A stretch of DNA of 59,860 nucleotides, taken from the NCBI RefSeq assembly GCF_905250085.1, contig NZ_CAJNOB010000005.1:1-59860 (forward strand), written 5' to 3'. This DNA comes from Candidatus Methylacidithermus pantelleriae (GTDB lineage Bacteria > Verrucomicrobiota > Verrucomicrobiia > Methylacidiphilales > Methylacidiphilaceae). Positions 1 through 8,728 of this stretch are shown one piece after another. The position numbers and the translations under genes were made by a program. Each line of letters opens with the position of its first letter. Positions within the stretch are counted from its first letter, which is position 1. The notes below the pieces were generated by a model. It ran no database searches. It saw only the letters and a list, made by a program, of their open reading frames with translations, and was not told the DNA's origin.

Positions 1-58
1 TAGCCACTCCCTCTTGTCGGAGTTCTTGGACTCTCTTTTGGAAAGCAAAAGCTTCCTC

Positions 59-424
59 CTATTGGAGAAGAGTTGCGATCTTTTGCGCTGCATCTCGAGC
101 AATGAGGTGAATGAGACCCACGTTCCCCCCGGGACGGGCCATAAGAGAGAGGACTCCTTTGGTTCCGGCGGCGTAGACAAAAATTTGGGTACCGGTTCCC
201 ACCACCGAAGCTTCGCTAAACTGGCCTCCTCCCAGCGTGTCACAGATCCGTTTTCCCAAGCCGAGAGCTGTGGCCACCATGGCTGCCACACGAGTTGGAT
301 CACCGCCACTTAAGGAATGCGCGATAGAAAGGCCATCCGAAGTGGCCACGATGGCACCGGTTACCTCCGGTAAAGCACTGCGAATCTCGTTGAGAATTTC
401 GTTCAGTTCATCAGCTAATGCCAT
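59..424 (-). CDS. Roadblock/LC7 domain protein (MglB-like)
   Basis: A 121-residue single-domain protein of the roadblock/LC7 fold, the family of MglB and other partners of small bacterial GTPases. The sequence shows an amphipathic N-terminal helix, a central strand pair around SDGLSIAHS, and a C-terminal strand plus helix. Length fits a stand-alone roadblock domain and there is no membrane segment. It is the last gene of a minus-strand set that starts with a DUF4388 protein and a Ras-like GTPase, 193 bp downstream of the GTPase. In known pairs the roadblock dimer binds the GTPase and regulates nucleotide hydrolysis or exchange; that role here is inferred from neighbourhood and fold. The specific process (polarity, motility or signalling) cannot be read from the sequence. 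Confidence 0.85.
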   Translation of the reverse strand: MALADELNEILNEIRSALPEVTGAIVATSDGLSIAHSLSGGDPTRVAAMVATALGLGKRICDTLGGGQFSEASVVGTGTQIFVYAAGTKGVLSLMARPGGNVGLIHLIARDAAQKIATLLQ

Positions 425-617
425 GACTACTAACTCCTTTCTTTTCCGGGATACAAACGACCAGAACTAAAACCGCGTTACACTCCTGCTAGGAAAGAAA
501 CACCTTCCAAGCTTTTCCTTCTGAGGCGTGTCTTCTTTCTCATTTTCTGTCAATGCTTTTCGAGCCGTCACCCAACGTGGGGGGCTAACAGTAGTCAGTT
601 TTGAAACCTTTTGGCAA

Positions 618-1145
618 CTAGCTTTTGCAAAGCTTTTCCAAAAGGCGCTGCAGCAGAGCCCAGGAGCTGGGGGCCACCCGAGCATCTAGCCCCAGAACCT
701 GGTCCTCTTCCAGTTGAAAATAGCCCGCGACTTCGGGCGGTCGCCACACCCGAGGAAGATCCTGATGCGTCACTCCCACGACAAACGGCAAGGGAAGCCG
801 GGAGAGGATAAAATCGTGGATTTTTCGTGCTTGCGAAAATTGTCCCGGATGTTTCCCGGAAACCAATAGGATAAGACCACAGGCTCCCTCGCAGAGCACT
901 TCCCACATGTAAACGAAGCGCTCTTGACCGGGAGTCCCATAGAGATGAATGAGAGCTTCTTCCGTCTGAATGGTCCCGAAATCCAGGGCCACGGTTGTCG
1001 TGGGTTTGATGGATCCATCCGTGCATAGGGCTTCGGTATCAACAACCTCCGTTTGGCTCAGGGTACGGATAAACGTCGTCTTTCCAGCACCGAACGGTCC
1101 GGAGACGAGGATTTTGATGGGTAGGGTATTAACCGATGTTTTCAT
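618..1145 (-). CDS. Ras-like small GTPase (MglA/COG2229 type)
   Basis: A 175-residue cytoplasmic small GTPase. The P-loop GPFGAGKT lies at residues 16-23. A threonine-rich switch I (PTTTVALDFG, 48-57) and the switch II motif GTPGQERF (70-77) follow. The guanine-specificity motif is THQD (126-129) in place of canonical NKxD, a variant I recall from this bacterial family. The start is taken at the ATG whose ATGA overlaps the stop of the upstream DUF4388 gene, which implies translational coupling; an upstream in-frame start at 1193 would overlap that gene by about 50 bp. The downstream roadblock gene is the probable regulator. Family knowledge supports a nucleotide-switched role; the downstream effector is unknown. 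Confidence 0.85.
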   Translation of the reverse strand: MKTSVNTLPIKILVSGPFGAGKTTFIRTLSQTEVVDTEALCTDGSIKPTTTVALDFGTIQTEEALIHLYGTPGQERFVYMWEVLCEGACGLILLVSGKHPGQFSQARKIHDFILSRLPLPFVVGVTHQDLPRVWRPPEVAGYFQLEEDQVLGLDARVAPSSWALLQRLLEKLCKS

Positions 1146-1879
1146 ACATTGCACCAGCGCCGGGTCAGGGCCGCGATAAGACGCCCGATCCATCCTTTTT
1201 TGCGGCCAATAGACGCATGGGGCCGCGTTCTGGGTTGTGCCGCGTCCGGTTGATTTGGCCTTGAGGGCGCGTGGGGGAGAACGCCCTGTTCCGGTTGGAT
1301 CTTGTGCGCTTTCTTTTCGAACTGGCGGTAAGGGATGATAAGACCGAGTGCCCGAAGTTTAAAGAGTTGAAAAAGGACTTCTTGAAGGTCTAGTCCCAGC
1401 GCCTTTTGAATCTGGGATCCGGAAGCTCCCGCCTGCAAAAGCGGGTAGACTTTGCACCAGAAGTCAAATAAATCGTCTTCGAGCCAAGCTTCTGCGTCTT
1501 CGTTGACTACAAAGACCGTGTCGGGATGGGGCAAGTGGTCGACAAAGGGATCAGGTTCGGAAAGGGCTGCGAGGCATGAACCGGCAAGCCGCTCCACCGG
1601 CAAGTCAAACTCAGCTGGCTCGCGCGGTAAGGGGACGCGCTCGTAAGAAAACTCGGCGCTTTCCTCCAAGGCGATTTCCATCATGTACTGGCGAAGAGCA
1701 GGGGTATTTTCCACGGGTCGCCCCCCAACGGTCATGCCCACCAGGGTGCCATTACGGATTCGGAGTTCGTAGGTCAGGCGACACCGAGGGTGGTAAACTT
1801 TGAGGATGCCCGAATCCTTCGCAACTAATGCGATAACATCGGGAAAAGAAAGGTCTTTAAAAGTCCCAAAAATGGCCAT
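1142..1879 (-). CDS. DUF4388 (PATAN-like) domain protein
   Basis: A 245-residue protein with no signal peptide or membrane segment. The first about 100 residues have the DUF4388 pattern: MAIFGTFKDLSFPDVIALVA, then an SGILKV strand, a GTLVGM strand and an acidic AEFSYE segment. The middle (about 125-190) is a helical, winged-helix-like stretch with ALGLIIPYR. The C-terminal 55 residues are basic and proline-rich and look disordered. It is the first gene of the GTPase operon and its stop codon overlaps the GTPase start. DUF4388 proteins are commonly found with roadblock proteins and small GTPases, so an adaptor or effector role is likely but not shown. Confidence 0.75.
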   Translation of the reverse strand: MAIFGTFKDLSFPDVIALVAKDSGILKVYHPRCRLTYELRIRNGTLVGMTVGGRPVENTPALRQYMMEIALEESAEFSYERVPLPREPAEFDLPVERLAGSCLAALSEPDPFVDHLPHPDTVFVVNEDAEAWLEDDLFDFWCKVYPLLQAGASGSQIQKALGLDLQEVLFQLFKLRALGLIIPYRQFEKKAHKIQPEQGVLPHAPSRPNQPDAAQPRTRPHASIGRKKGWIGRLIAALTRRWCNV

Positions 1880-2032
1880 TCGGGTCGACCCTCATGGTTA
1901 ATGCGATAAAGTATCCTCGAGAAGACCGAAAATTTACGCAAAAGCAAGAAAAAAACTCGTTTTTTCTCTTGTCGAGAGGAAGTAAGCGAAAAAGGGATGA
2001 AGTGGCATAAATCCTGCTAAGCCGGAAGTACG

Positions 2033-2425
2033 ATGTTCCCCAACGGTGCCTCAGTGATTGTACTGGAATGTATTGTGCCGGCTCATGAGGCGCCCCATCT
2101 TGGGAAGATGCTTGAGTCATTGCCTAACGTGGAGGTCTTTCTTACGCGGGTTCGCGTTTGGCCGGGGATGAACCGAAAGTCGTTGCATAACCGCTGGGAA
2201 CAGAGAGATGGGGACTTTAGCACGATGACGAAGCTTGAGGTCGTGTCAGCAAGCGAAAAAGTGGAAGAAATTGTGCAGCTGGTCCGCCGGCATCTTGGCC
2301 GGAGGAAAAAACTCAAGCAAGAAATCCTTCTGCGATTCGTTCAAGGGGTTTACCCCATTGGCTCGTCCGATGAGCCCCAGCAGAGGGACGGGGCTGGGCG
2401 TCGCCAGCTAGCCCAAGTCGAATAG
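2033..2425 (+). CDS. P-II-like small protein
   Basis: A 130-residue protein whose first about 95 residues follow the ferredoxin-like P-II outline: a first strand (VIVLECIVP), a helix (HLGKMLESLP), a strand (VEVFLTRVRVW), a loop, a strand (TKLEVVSAS) and a helix (EKVEEIVQLVRRHLG). The loop between strands 2 and 3 is short and lacks the tyrosine modified in GlnB/GlnK. The arginine-rich tail after residue 100 looks disordered. P-II proteins sense 2-oxoglutarate and adenine nucleotides; this divergent form more likely belongs to the P-II-like group. It stands alone, divergent from the GTPase operon. The assignment rests on pattern only. Confidence 0.5.
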   Translation: MFPNGASVIVLECIVPAHEAPHLGKMLESLPNVEVFLTRVRVWPGMNRKSLHNRWEQRDGDFSTMTKLEVVSASEKVEEIVQLVRRHLGRRKKLKQEILLRFVQGVYPIGSSDEPQQRDGAGRRQLAQVE

Positions 2426-2737
2426 CGCCCGGCTTTTTCCCCAATTGACCTTGTGGGGGAAGATTCTCCTATCAAGCCAAAGTGAACCATGGGCTTGTTT
2501 GGGTTGGGAGCGTGGCGGGATCAGGAAGAGAAGGGCTTGATTTGCCTTGCCGCCGGGAACGAAGTTCTCCTTTGCAAACTTGTTAGCATTTGCTAGCGCC
2601 TGGCCGGTTGGCTAACTTGATAGCACGAAAGACCGCGCCGCCTGTGCTTTTTTTCTTGGCTATCTCACCCGGAGTAGCGGGGGAGTAGGTGCACGGGAGG
2701 GGTCTTGTTGTATCAACTTCCACAGGAGGATGATTCT
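2426..2737 (+). other. Intergenic stretch, nothing recognised
   Basis: About 310 bp between the P-II-like gene and the aminopeptidase-like gene. No RNA gene, repeat or convincing terminator was seen. It ends with the AGGAGGA ribosome-binding site (2724-2730) of the next gene. Confidence 0.5.
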
Positions 2738-3877
2738 ATGGGTTCGTCGACGTATCCCCCATTTGATCTTGGCAGGCTTTTGCGCACCGTTTTCGATCCC
2801 CAGCCGGGCGAGCGACTGGCACTCCTCATCGATCTTCCCGAACCACAAGACCTTCCAAAGCTTCCTTTCCTCAATCATCCTGCGCTTGTCCCGCAGCGCT
2901 ATGGCTACGAGGTTTTCTATCTTGGCTTACACAACGGCCTTTTGAAAGAGTTTGGACTTTCTGGCGGACAATTGTATGCGTACCGCACCACTGGCGGAAG
3001 TAATTTAGACCTTCCCGAGGATGCCTACGATTTGGAAGGGCGTCGTTACTGGTTTGATGAACACATCTATCCCTCGTACGATATTTTTCTTTGTTTCTCT
3101 AGCTTCTCCGCAACGGCACCCCTGACCGCTAAAGCCAAACAGTTTGGGTTCCGGGGAGCAACCTTACATGGACTCAACCAGATCATCCTAGAGACAGGGC
3201 TTTCGGCGGATTATGAGGAAGTAAGTCGCAGTACGGAAAAATTGCGCAAAGGATTAACTTGCGCGGACGTTTTTACATTAGAGTTCCGAGTGGGTGACCA
3301 GGTGTTTCTCCTTTCCCTTGCGACCTCCGGGCAAGAGGCACAGAAAAGCCATGGGATCTGTCGTGGAAAGCATCCTGATGTGGTCAATCTTCCCGCGGGA
3401 GAGGTCTACTTTGTTCCGACAGGAGCTCAGGGTGAATTTCCCATTCGGCTGGAGGACGGAACGGTAGCTGTTGCACGGGCGGAAGGGGGAAGGGTAGTAG
3501 AATTTTCGCTTCTGCGAGGGGATAGACAAGGGGTCGATCTTTTAAACGAGAAGATCCGTGTTGACGCGGCTGCCGGGGTGATCGGGGAATTGGGTTTTGG
3601 AACGCAGCCATATCCGCCTTCGGGTAGGGACATCCAGGATGAGAAGATTCTTGGCACGATCCACCTTGCCCTGGGAAGGAACGATCACTTGGGCGGCGAG
3701 GTTTCTCCGGAAAAGTTCCGGATCAAAAGAAACGCAACCCATGACGATATTCTCTACGCGCCATTTAAGACCCCGGAAATCGACCTTCTCCAGGTCGTGA
3801 TGGAGCGGCAGGGCCAGAAAACCGTACTTCTTACCCACTACTCCCCGGCACCGTATCTTTTGTCGCTTCTGGCTTAG
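2738..3877 (+). CDS. M29-like metal-dependent aminopeptidase
   Basis: A 379-residue cytoplasmic protein resembling the C-terminal metal-binding half of M29 aminopeptidases (AmpS, aminopeptidase T). Likely metal ligands are present in order: Glu in GELGFGT, Glu in DEKILGT, His in GTIHLALG, and His plus Asp in HDDILY. The family releases N-terminal amino acids using two divalent metal ions. The N-terminal half is more divergent than in well-known members. The start is the ATG at 2738, 7 bp after a strong AGGAGGA; a TTG at 2705 is less likely. The methyltransferase gene follows after 9 bp, so the two are probably co-transcribed. Substrate is unknown. Confidence 0.7.
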   Translation: MGSSTYPPFDLGRLLRTVFDPQPGERLALLIDLPEPQDLPKLPFLNHPALVPQRYGYEVFYLGLHNGLLKEFGLSGGQLYAYRTTGGSNLDLPEDAYDLEGRRYWFDEHIYPSYDIFLCFSSFSATAPLTAKAKQFGFRGATLHGLNQIILETGLSADYEEVSRSTEKLRKGLTCADVFTLEFRVGDQVFLLSLATSGQEAQKSHGICRGKHPDVVNLPAGEVYFVPTGAQGEFPIRLEDGTVAVARAEGGRVVEFSLLRGDRQGVDLLNEKIRVDAAAGVIGELGFGTQPYPPSGRDIQDEKILGTIHLALGRNDHLGGEVSPEKFRIKRNATHDDILYAPFKTPEIDLLQVVMERQGQKTVLLTHYSPAPYLLSLLA

Positions 3878-3886
3878 CCTTTTGGC

Positions 3887-4633
3887 ATGGAAGAATTCTA
3901 CGAAACTCAGCTGGCCCTGGGGCAGTATCTCCTTTTTCATTACGGTCCGCCGTCTTTGCAGCTGCCGTATCCCTTTGGTCCCAGGGATTCGCTCGATTTT
4001 CCTGCACGTTGTGTCCGAGAGGTCGTCGCCGAGCTTCCCCTTTCTGAAAATGCCCGAGGATGTGACGTAGGTTGCGCGGTGGGTAGGAGTGCCTTTGAGC
4101 TCGGTCGATTCTGCCGGGAAGTAGTGGCGCTGGATCGTTCTCGCGTTTTTATCGAAGCTGCGTGCCGGTTGCAGGAAGAAGGCAAACTGGAGGCGCCTAT
4201 CCTTGTAGAAGGGGATCAAACGGAAAAGGTAGAGTTTTGCGTTCCTCCCGAGCTCGATCGGCAACGGGTTCGATTTGTTTGCGGCGACGCTCTGGAGCTT
4301 CTTCCTCGGCTGGGCCAGTTCGATCTGGTTGTAGCATGGAATCTCTTGGATCGCGTGCAAGACCCGGGTCTCCTTTTGGTTCAGCTGGAGAGGGCCGTGG
4401 AGCCGGGGGGATGGCTTGCGCTTTCTTCTCCCTACACCTGGCTTTGCACCTATACGCCGAAGGAAAAATGGTTAGTACCCGGATTTGGGGAGCTTCAAAA
4501 AAGGCTGGGGGTTTCGCTTGAGCTTGTCCAAAGAAAGGATCTTCCCTTTCTTCTACGAGAACACGTAAGAAAATATCAGTGGTGCGTTGCCGAGGTGACC
4601 GTTTGGCATAAGCCGAAAGGGGCACCTCGTTGA
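3887..4633 (+). CDS. Ovothiol-type 4-mercaptohistidine N1-methyltransferase
   Basis: A 248-residue SAM-dependent methyltransferase. The pattern matches the C-terminal methyltransferase domain of OvoA, which N-methylates 4-mercaptohistidine to ovothiol A: YETQLALGQYLLFHYG near the N-terminus, SAM motif I DVGCAVGRSAFELG (60-73), AWNLLDRVQDP, SPYTW near residue 180, then FLLREHVRKYQW. Here it is a free-standing protein with no sulfoxide-synthase half. No sulfoxide synthase gene was seen in the window. It directly follows the M29-like peptidase and precedes a c-type cytochrome lipoprotein. The family call is fairly firm; whether the cell makes ovothiol is an inference that needs an ovoA-like partner elsewhere. 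Confidence 0.8.
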   Translation: MEEFYETQLALGQYLLFHYGPPSLQLPYPFGPRDSLDFPARCVREVVAELPLSENARGCDVGCAVGRSAFELGRFCREVVALDRSRVFIEAACRLQEEGKLEAPILVEGDQTEKVEFCVPPELDRQRVRFVCGDALELLPRLGQFDLVVAWNLLDRVQDPGLLLVQLERAVEPGGWLALSSPYTWLCTYTPKEKWLVPGFGELQKRLGVSLELVQRKDLPFLLREHVRKYQWCVAEVTVWHKPKGAPR

Positions 4634-4739
4634 AAAAGGCGCCAAGGGCGGAGAGAAAAAGAAAACTCTTTCTTTTTTGAGAAGCTTTTTAGAGGCAGGC
4701 TTTTTTGGCGAACCCAGTAGTCCTTGGTTGGGCTTTCCC

Positions 4740-5423
4740 ATGGCAGTTTCCCCTAAGCGTGTCTTACAAAAAGGCACCGGGGCCTTTCGGTGTCGGTGGG
4801 TAGCGGTTTTCCTTTTTTCTTTGATCTTTGGGGGATGCTCGGCTCCGGAAGACCCAGCAGTTATCCGCAGGCGCTTCCGTGAGAACGAGGAAAAACTTCA
4901 AGGACTGGCCGAGCGTGTTCATCAATTGGAGAAACGAATCCTTGCTTTGGAAGCTACTCAGTATCGCCCGGGTTTTGGAGAGCTTATGGATGGGATCTAT
5001 CAGCATCACCAAAGACTGTGGGAAGCCGGTTCCACGGGACAATGGGAGCGTGCCTCGTTCGAACTGGCGGAGATACGGGAGTGGCTGGAGGAGCTTGAAA
5101 AACTCTATCCGCGCTATCCGAAGTTGCCCAAGGCAACCGAAGAGATGGTTAAAGAAACTCTCCTTGGCCCATTAAACAGCGTGGAGCTTGCCGTCAAAGA
5201 GAAGAATGCCGTTCAGTTTGCCGCAGGCTACCAGGAACTCTGCGGAGCCTGCACATCGTGTCACGGTGCTGCGGGTTTATCCTACCTTGTGATTGCCGCC
5301 CCACCCACCACTCCCCCCGGCCAAGAGAGAAAGCTGTCTCCCCCAAAAGAGGAGCCGGTGGCTCCCGCTATCCCAGTACATCCGGGCGAAGACGCCGAGG
5401 AAGGACGACCCGGGGATCCCTGA
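4740..5423 (+). CDS. Cytochrome c'-like lipoprotein with one CxxCH
   Basis: A 227-residue predicted lipoprotein. Basic residues and a hydrophobic stretch (VAVFLFSLIF) lead to the lipobox FGGC with Cys33, so it should be anchored on the outer side of a membrane. Residues 45-170 are helical and charged, starting with a coiled-coil-like segment (LAERVHQLEKRI). One haem-binding motif, CTSCH, lies at 171-175 near the end of the helical region, the arrangement of cytochrome c' and c556 proteins. The last 50 residues are rich in proline and acidic residues. The start at 4740 is preferred because the signal sequence then has normal length; an in-frame start at 4677 would add 21 residues. Electron partner unknown. 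Confidence 0.7.
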   Translation: MAVSPKRVLQKGTGAFRCRWVAVFLFSLIFGGCSAPEDPAVIRRRFRENEEKLQGLAERVHQLEKRILALEATQYRPGFGELMDGIYQHHQRLWEAGSTGQWERASFELAEIREWLEELEKLYPRYPKLPKATEEMVKETLLGPLNSVELAVKEKNAVQFAAGYQELCGACTSCHGAAGLSYLVIAAPPTTPPGQERKLSPPKEEPVAPAIPVHPGEDAEEGRPGDP

Positions 5424-5494
5424 ATTGTACAACCTTTGCAAGACGCAAGAAAAGCTTCCAGGCAAGTGGCGCCCAAAACGCCCGTGGCAGAAGT

Positions 5495-7048
5495 TCACTC
5501 CTCCGTGGAGGTTTCTCCGTTGGAATCGTCCTCAGCCAGTGGCACCGGATGGATCCAGCTCCGGCCGTCCTGAGCAATGAGCACTTCGGCTGCTTCCGGG
5601 CCCCAGCTTCCTGCCTGGTAGTTGGGGAAATCGATCGGAGGAGCAGCTTCCCATGCTTCCAGGATCGGCGTCACGATGCTCCAGACGATTTCCACCTGGT
5701 CCTGTCGCATGAAAAGGGTTGCATCCCCTTCCATCACATCGAGCAGCAAGGTTTCGTAGGCCTCTGGCGGTTGGGTCCGGAAAGCCTCCCGATAGTCAAA
5801 GCGTAAATCCACAGGCGCTAGACGAGTTGTGAGTCCCGGCTGTTTGGCTTGGAAACGGACAAAGATGGCTTCTTGCGGCTGGATTTGAATCGCAATCCGG
5901 TTGGGTTGCCAGGCTAGCGCCAGCTCCGAAGGGAAAGCGTTGTGGGGCACAGGCCGGAACTGGATCACGACTTCGGAAGCCCGAACGGCCAATCGCTTAC
6001 CGGTTCGCATGTAAAAGGGAACGTCTTGCCAGCGCCAGTTGTCGACGAAAAGCTTCAAAGCCACGTAGGTTTCAGTGTTGGAGTCTGGTGCGATCCCCGG
6101 TTCGGCGCGGTAAGCGGGAACCTTCTCTCCCCGGATCCACCCGCTTCCATACTGACCCCTGACCGCAAAACGATGAACCTCTTTGGCTGCAATGGGACGA
6201 ACGGCTCGGAGCACATCGATTTTCTTATTCCGGATCTCGTCGGCATCAAATGAAACGGGAGGTTCCATCGCGACCAAGGATAGAATTTGCATGAGATGGT
6301 TGGGAATCATATCGCGGAGGGCCCCCGCCTTTTCATAGTACGCGCCACGATGTTCCACGCCGAGCTGTTCCGCAACCGTGATTTGGACATGATCGATGTA
6401 GTGACGATTCCAAATCGGCTCAAAAAGGGCGTTAGCAAAGCGGAACACAAGGATGTTCTGTACCGTGTCTTTTCCAAGATAATGATCGATCCGGTAGATC
6501 TGAGACTCCTCAAAAATCTTCCGGAGCATGTTGTTTAAATAGCGAGCCGACTCCAGGTCGTGCCCATAGGGCTTTTCAACCACTATCCTGGCTCGCTGCC
6601 GATCGGAGGCCAGGCAGGCAGCTCCCAACCCTAAGGCGATTGGTTCGACCACTGAAGGGGGTACAGCTAAGTAAAAGATGCGATTGGCCCTCACATCTCC
6701 CCAGTCTTTTTCGATCTGTTCCAGGCGTTCCCGGAGAGCGTTGTAGGTTTGAGGATCCGCAAAATCCCCGGGCAAGAATTCCAAGTGGCGTGTCAGTTCC
6801 GTCCACACGTCCTCTTGAATCCCTTTTCGCCGCGAAAACCGTTCGACGCCGTCTCGCAAGCGTGCACGAAGGTCCTCTGTGGAAAAATGTTTTTTGTCGA
6901 GTCCTACCACAGCAAACCGGTCGGGTAGCTGATCATCAAGAGCGAGGTTGTAGAGGGCAGGGTAAAGCTTGCGCCACGTGAGATCTCCCCCAATCCCGAA
7001 AATCACCATGATGGTCGGGTCTGGACGAGCTGAACTTTCCCTGGGCAT
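5495..7048 (-). CDS. zwf: Glucose-6-phosphate 1-dehydrogenase
   Basis: Oxidises glucose 6-phosphate to 6-phosphogluconolactone with NAD(P)+, the entry step of the oxidative pentose phosphate pathway, in the cytoplasm. With the ATG at 7048 the protein has 517 residues, the normal size; the frame is open further upstream to 7231 but that extension does not look like the family. The Rossmann motif reads [11 protein letters not shown] from residue 18, where most members have GASGDLT. The coenzyme-site motif EKPYGHD and the catalytic motif [13 protein letters not shown] with its histidine are intact. It is convergent with the upstream lipoprotein gene and divergent from the deacetylase gene. No gnd or pgl gene lies next to it. 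Confidence 0.95.
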   Translation of the reverse strand: MPRESSARPDPTIMVIFGIGGDLTWRKLYPALYNLALDDQLPDRFAVVGLDKKHFSTEDLRARLRDGVERFSRRKGIQEDVWTELTRHLEFLPGDFADPQTYNALRERLEQIEKDWGDVRANRIFYLAVPPSVVEPIALGLGAACLASDRQRARIVVEKPYGHDLESARYLNNMLRKIFEESQIYRIDHYLGKDTVQNILVFRFANALFEPIWNRHYIDHVQITVAEQLGVEHRGAYYEKAGALRDMIPNHLMQILSLVAMEPPVSFDADEIRNKKIDVLRAVRPIAAKEVHRFAVRGQYGSGWIRGEKVPAYRAEPGIAPDSNTETYVALKLFVDNWRWQDVPFYMRTGKRLAVRASEVVIQFRPVPHNAFPSELALAWQPNRIAIQIQPQEAIFVRFQAKQPGLTTRLAPVDLRFDYREAFRTQPPEAYETLLLDVMEGDATLFMRQDQVEIVWSIVTPILEAWEAAPPIDFPNYQAGSWGPEAAEVLIAQDGRSWIHPVPLAEDDSNGETSTEE

Positions 7049-7173
7049 TCGCCGATTTTCGTCCTGTAGGAATTTTTTTAACTGTAATATCCCTTGCCGG
7101 AAGTCCAGGGTCAAGAGCCCGCCTTTTTTGTTTCTCCCTAGATGGAGAGGTCTTTTTCCTTTTGTTCGAAGGA

Positions 7174-7947
7174 ATGATTGAGCGGAACGAGTGTCTTGGA
7201 GGTTGTCGCAGTCTTTGGGTAGGATTTGCACGGTTGGTGATGACCTTTCGTGCTCCCTATCTCATGCCGTGGCTCATTCGGGCCAAAAAGCGGCGTTTTC
7301 CGGAAATTCTCTGGGAAGGAAAAACGCGCCAACGCCTTGTGGCTTTGACGTTTGACGATGGGCCCAGTCGTTTTACAGCTGCCTTGCTGAAGCTTCTTGA
7401 GGCGGAAGGTGTGCGGGCAACGTTTTTTGTGCTTGGGAGTCGCGTGAGCCTTTATCCAAAGCCGGTCTTGGAGGCCCACCGAAAAGGCCACCAGATCGGT
7501 CTCCACGGATACTGGCATCGCAAGTTTACGCGACTGTCCGATTCAGCACTTTGCGCGGATCTCCAAATGTGCCAAAAAGTGCTCACAGAGCTTTTGGAAC
7601 CTACGGGTGCCGTTTGGTACTTTCGACCGCCTCATGGGGCGTGTGATCGAAGGGTCGTTCGATTGGCGCAACAACAAGGTTTACGAGTTGTGCTATGCTC
7701 GATCCTTCCTGGCCAACAGCTTCTTCCGAGGGGATGGAAGGAAGAGCCGTGGGTGGTCCAACGGCGTGTACTGAGGGAGCTTTGTCCGGGGGCGATTATA
7801 GCTCTCCACGATGGGGAATCTTCAGGTAGTCGGGAACTCGTATTTGATGCCGCTAGCGTGGTGGAAACCACGGCCCTTTTGATCCAATCCATTAAGGCGC
7901 TCGATTACCGGTTTGTTACGGTGGAGGAGATGGACGCGATTACGTAG
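7174..7947 (+). CDS. Polysaccharide deacetylase (NodB homology domain)
   Basis: A 257-residue carbohydrate esterase family 4 protein. The NodB motifs are all present: TFDDGPS with Asp61 and Asp62, the metal-binding pair H111 and H115 (HGYWH), FRPPHG, and LHDG near the C-terminus. Such enzymes remove N-acetyl groups from peptidoglycan, chitin-like oligomers or exopolysaccharide. There is no cleavable signal peptide; a weakly hydrophobic N-terminus may act as an anchor. The ATG at 7174 has a poorly spaced ribosome site; a TTG at 7162 with GGAGAGG 11 bp upstream is a real alternative. It is divergent from zwf. The exact polymer substrate cannot be told from the sequence. Confidence 0.88.
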   Translation: MIERNECLGGCRSLWVGFARLVMTFRAPYLMPWLIRAKKRRFPEILWEGKTRQRLVALTFDDGPSRFTAALLKLLEAEGVRATFFVLGSRVSLYPKPVLEAHRKGHQIGLHGYWHRKFTRLSDSALCADLQMCQKVLTELLEPTGAVWYFRPPHGACDRRVVRLAQQQGLRVVLCSILPGQQLLPRGWKEEPWVVQRRVLRELCPGAIIALHDGESSGSRELVFDAASVVETTALLIQSIKALDYRFVTVEEMDAIT

Positions 7948-8124
7948 GGAAAAGGCCTCCGTTGTGGGGAGAGGTTTTCTCTTGTGTAAGTCTTTGGCGC
8001 CGGCAGAAGCTACAAGAGCTGGCTACTCGGAGAGAGCTTTGGAAAAGACCCATCCGGACCGACGGGCTACCAGGATGAAACGAAACAGGAAACGAAAGAC
8101 GCTAACTGGAAGCGAGGTGTTTCT

Positions 8125-8562
8125 ATGCTTGATGTCATCGGCCTTCACCATGTAACTCTCCTCGTCAGAGACCTGGAACGCGCTCGCGTGTTTTATGAGG
8201 ACTCCTTAGGGCTCACGCCCATTCCAAGGCCTTCTTTTCCATTTCCGGGGGCTTGGTATGGGCTAGGAGAGGAGTCTCTCCACTTGATTGTCGACCCTTC
8301 CCAGGTTCCATCTAAGCGCCAGGTGTTAACCTCGCGGAGTGCTCACGTAGCGATCCGCGTGCGTAGCTTCTCTCAAGCTCTCTTTTGGCTTGCAGAACGG
8401 GGGTTTTCGCCTGACTCTCCTGACCCCGAGCGAAAGATTCTGGTGATTCGAGATAGTATTGCAGGTTTTCCTCAGATTTTTCTTCAGGATCCCGATGGCA
8501 ATATTCTGGAGCTAAACGCAGAAAAGGTTGACGAGCCGGGTAGCATTTCGCGCGGATCCTAG
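8125..8562 (+). CDS. VOC/glyoxalase-fold protein
   Basis: A 145-residue protein with a two-module vicinal-oxygen-chelate fold. The first module starts LHHVTLLVRDLERARVFYEDSLGL and the second starts AHVAIRVRSFSQALFWL. Metal-ligand candidates are His8/His9, the His in SAHVAI, and the Glu in the terminal ILELN motif. The typical FLQDPDGNILEL ending is present. Family members include glyoxalase I, dioxygenases and antibiotic-resistance proteins; nothing here picks one of them. It follows the deacetylase gene after about 180 bp without a strong link. Confidence 0.85.
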   Translation: MLDVIGLHHVTLLVRDLERARVFYEDSLGLTPIPRPSFPFPGAWYGLGEESLHLIVDPSQVPSKRQVLTSRSAHVAIRVRSFSQALFWLAERGFSPDSPDPERKILVIRDSIAGFPQIFLQDPDGNILELNAEKVDEPGSISRGS

Positions 8563-8728
8563 CGCGGGCCACGAAAGGTTCGACGCTTACCTGGAGGCGG
8601 CTTTTTGCCTTTCCCGGTAGCGGAGGTATTGCGAACCGTGCTCAAGGACCGGGGTTCCGCAGGTCCGGTCCGGCCTGGCAGGCCAGCGAAAAGACAAGAA
8701 TCACTGTATGTTCAATAGGATATTGCGA

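Noticed and set aside
4640-4690. A/T hairpin AAAAGAAA / TTTCTTTT before the lipoprotein gene as a terminator
   Set aside because: A stem made almost only of A-T pairs is too weak, and the segment lies in the leader of a same-direction gene.
8560-8700. GC-rich segment with AGGTCCGGT as a possible SRP RNA
   Set aside because: The conserved GGAAGCAGCC-type loop of SRP RNA is absent.
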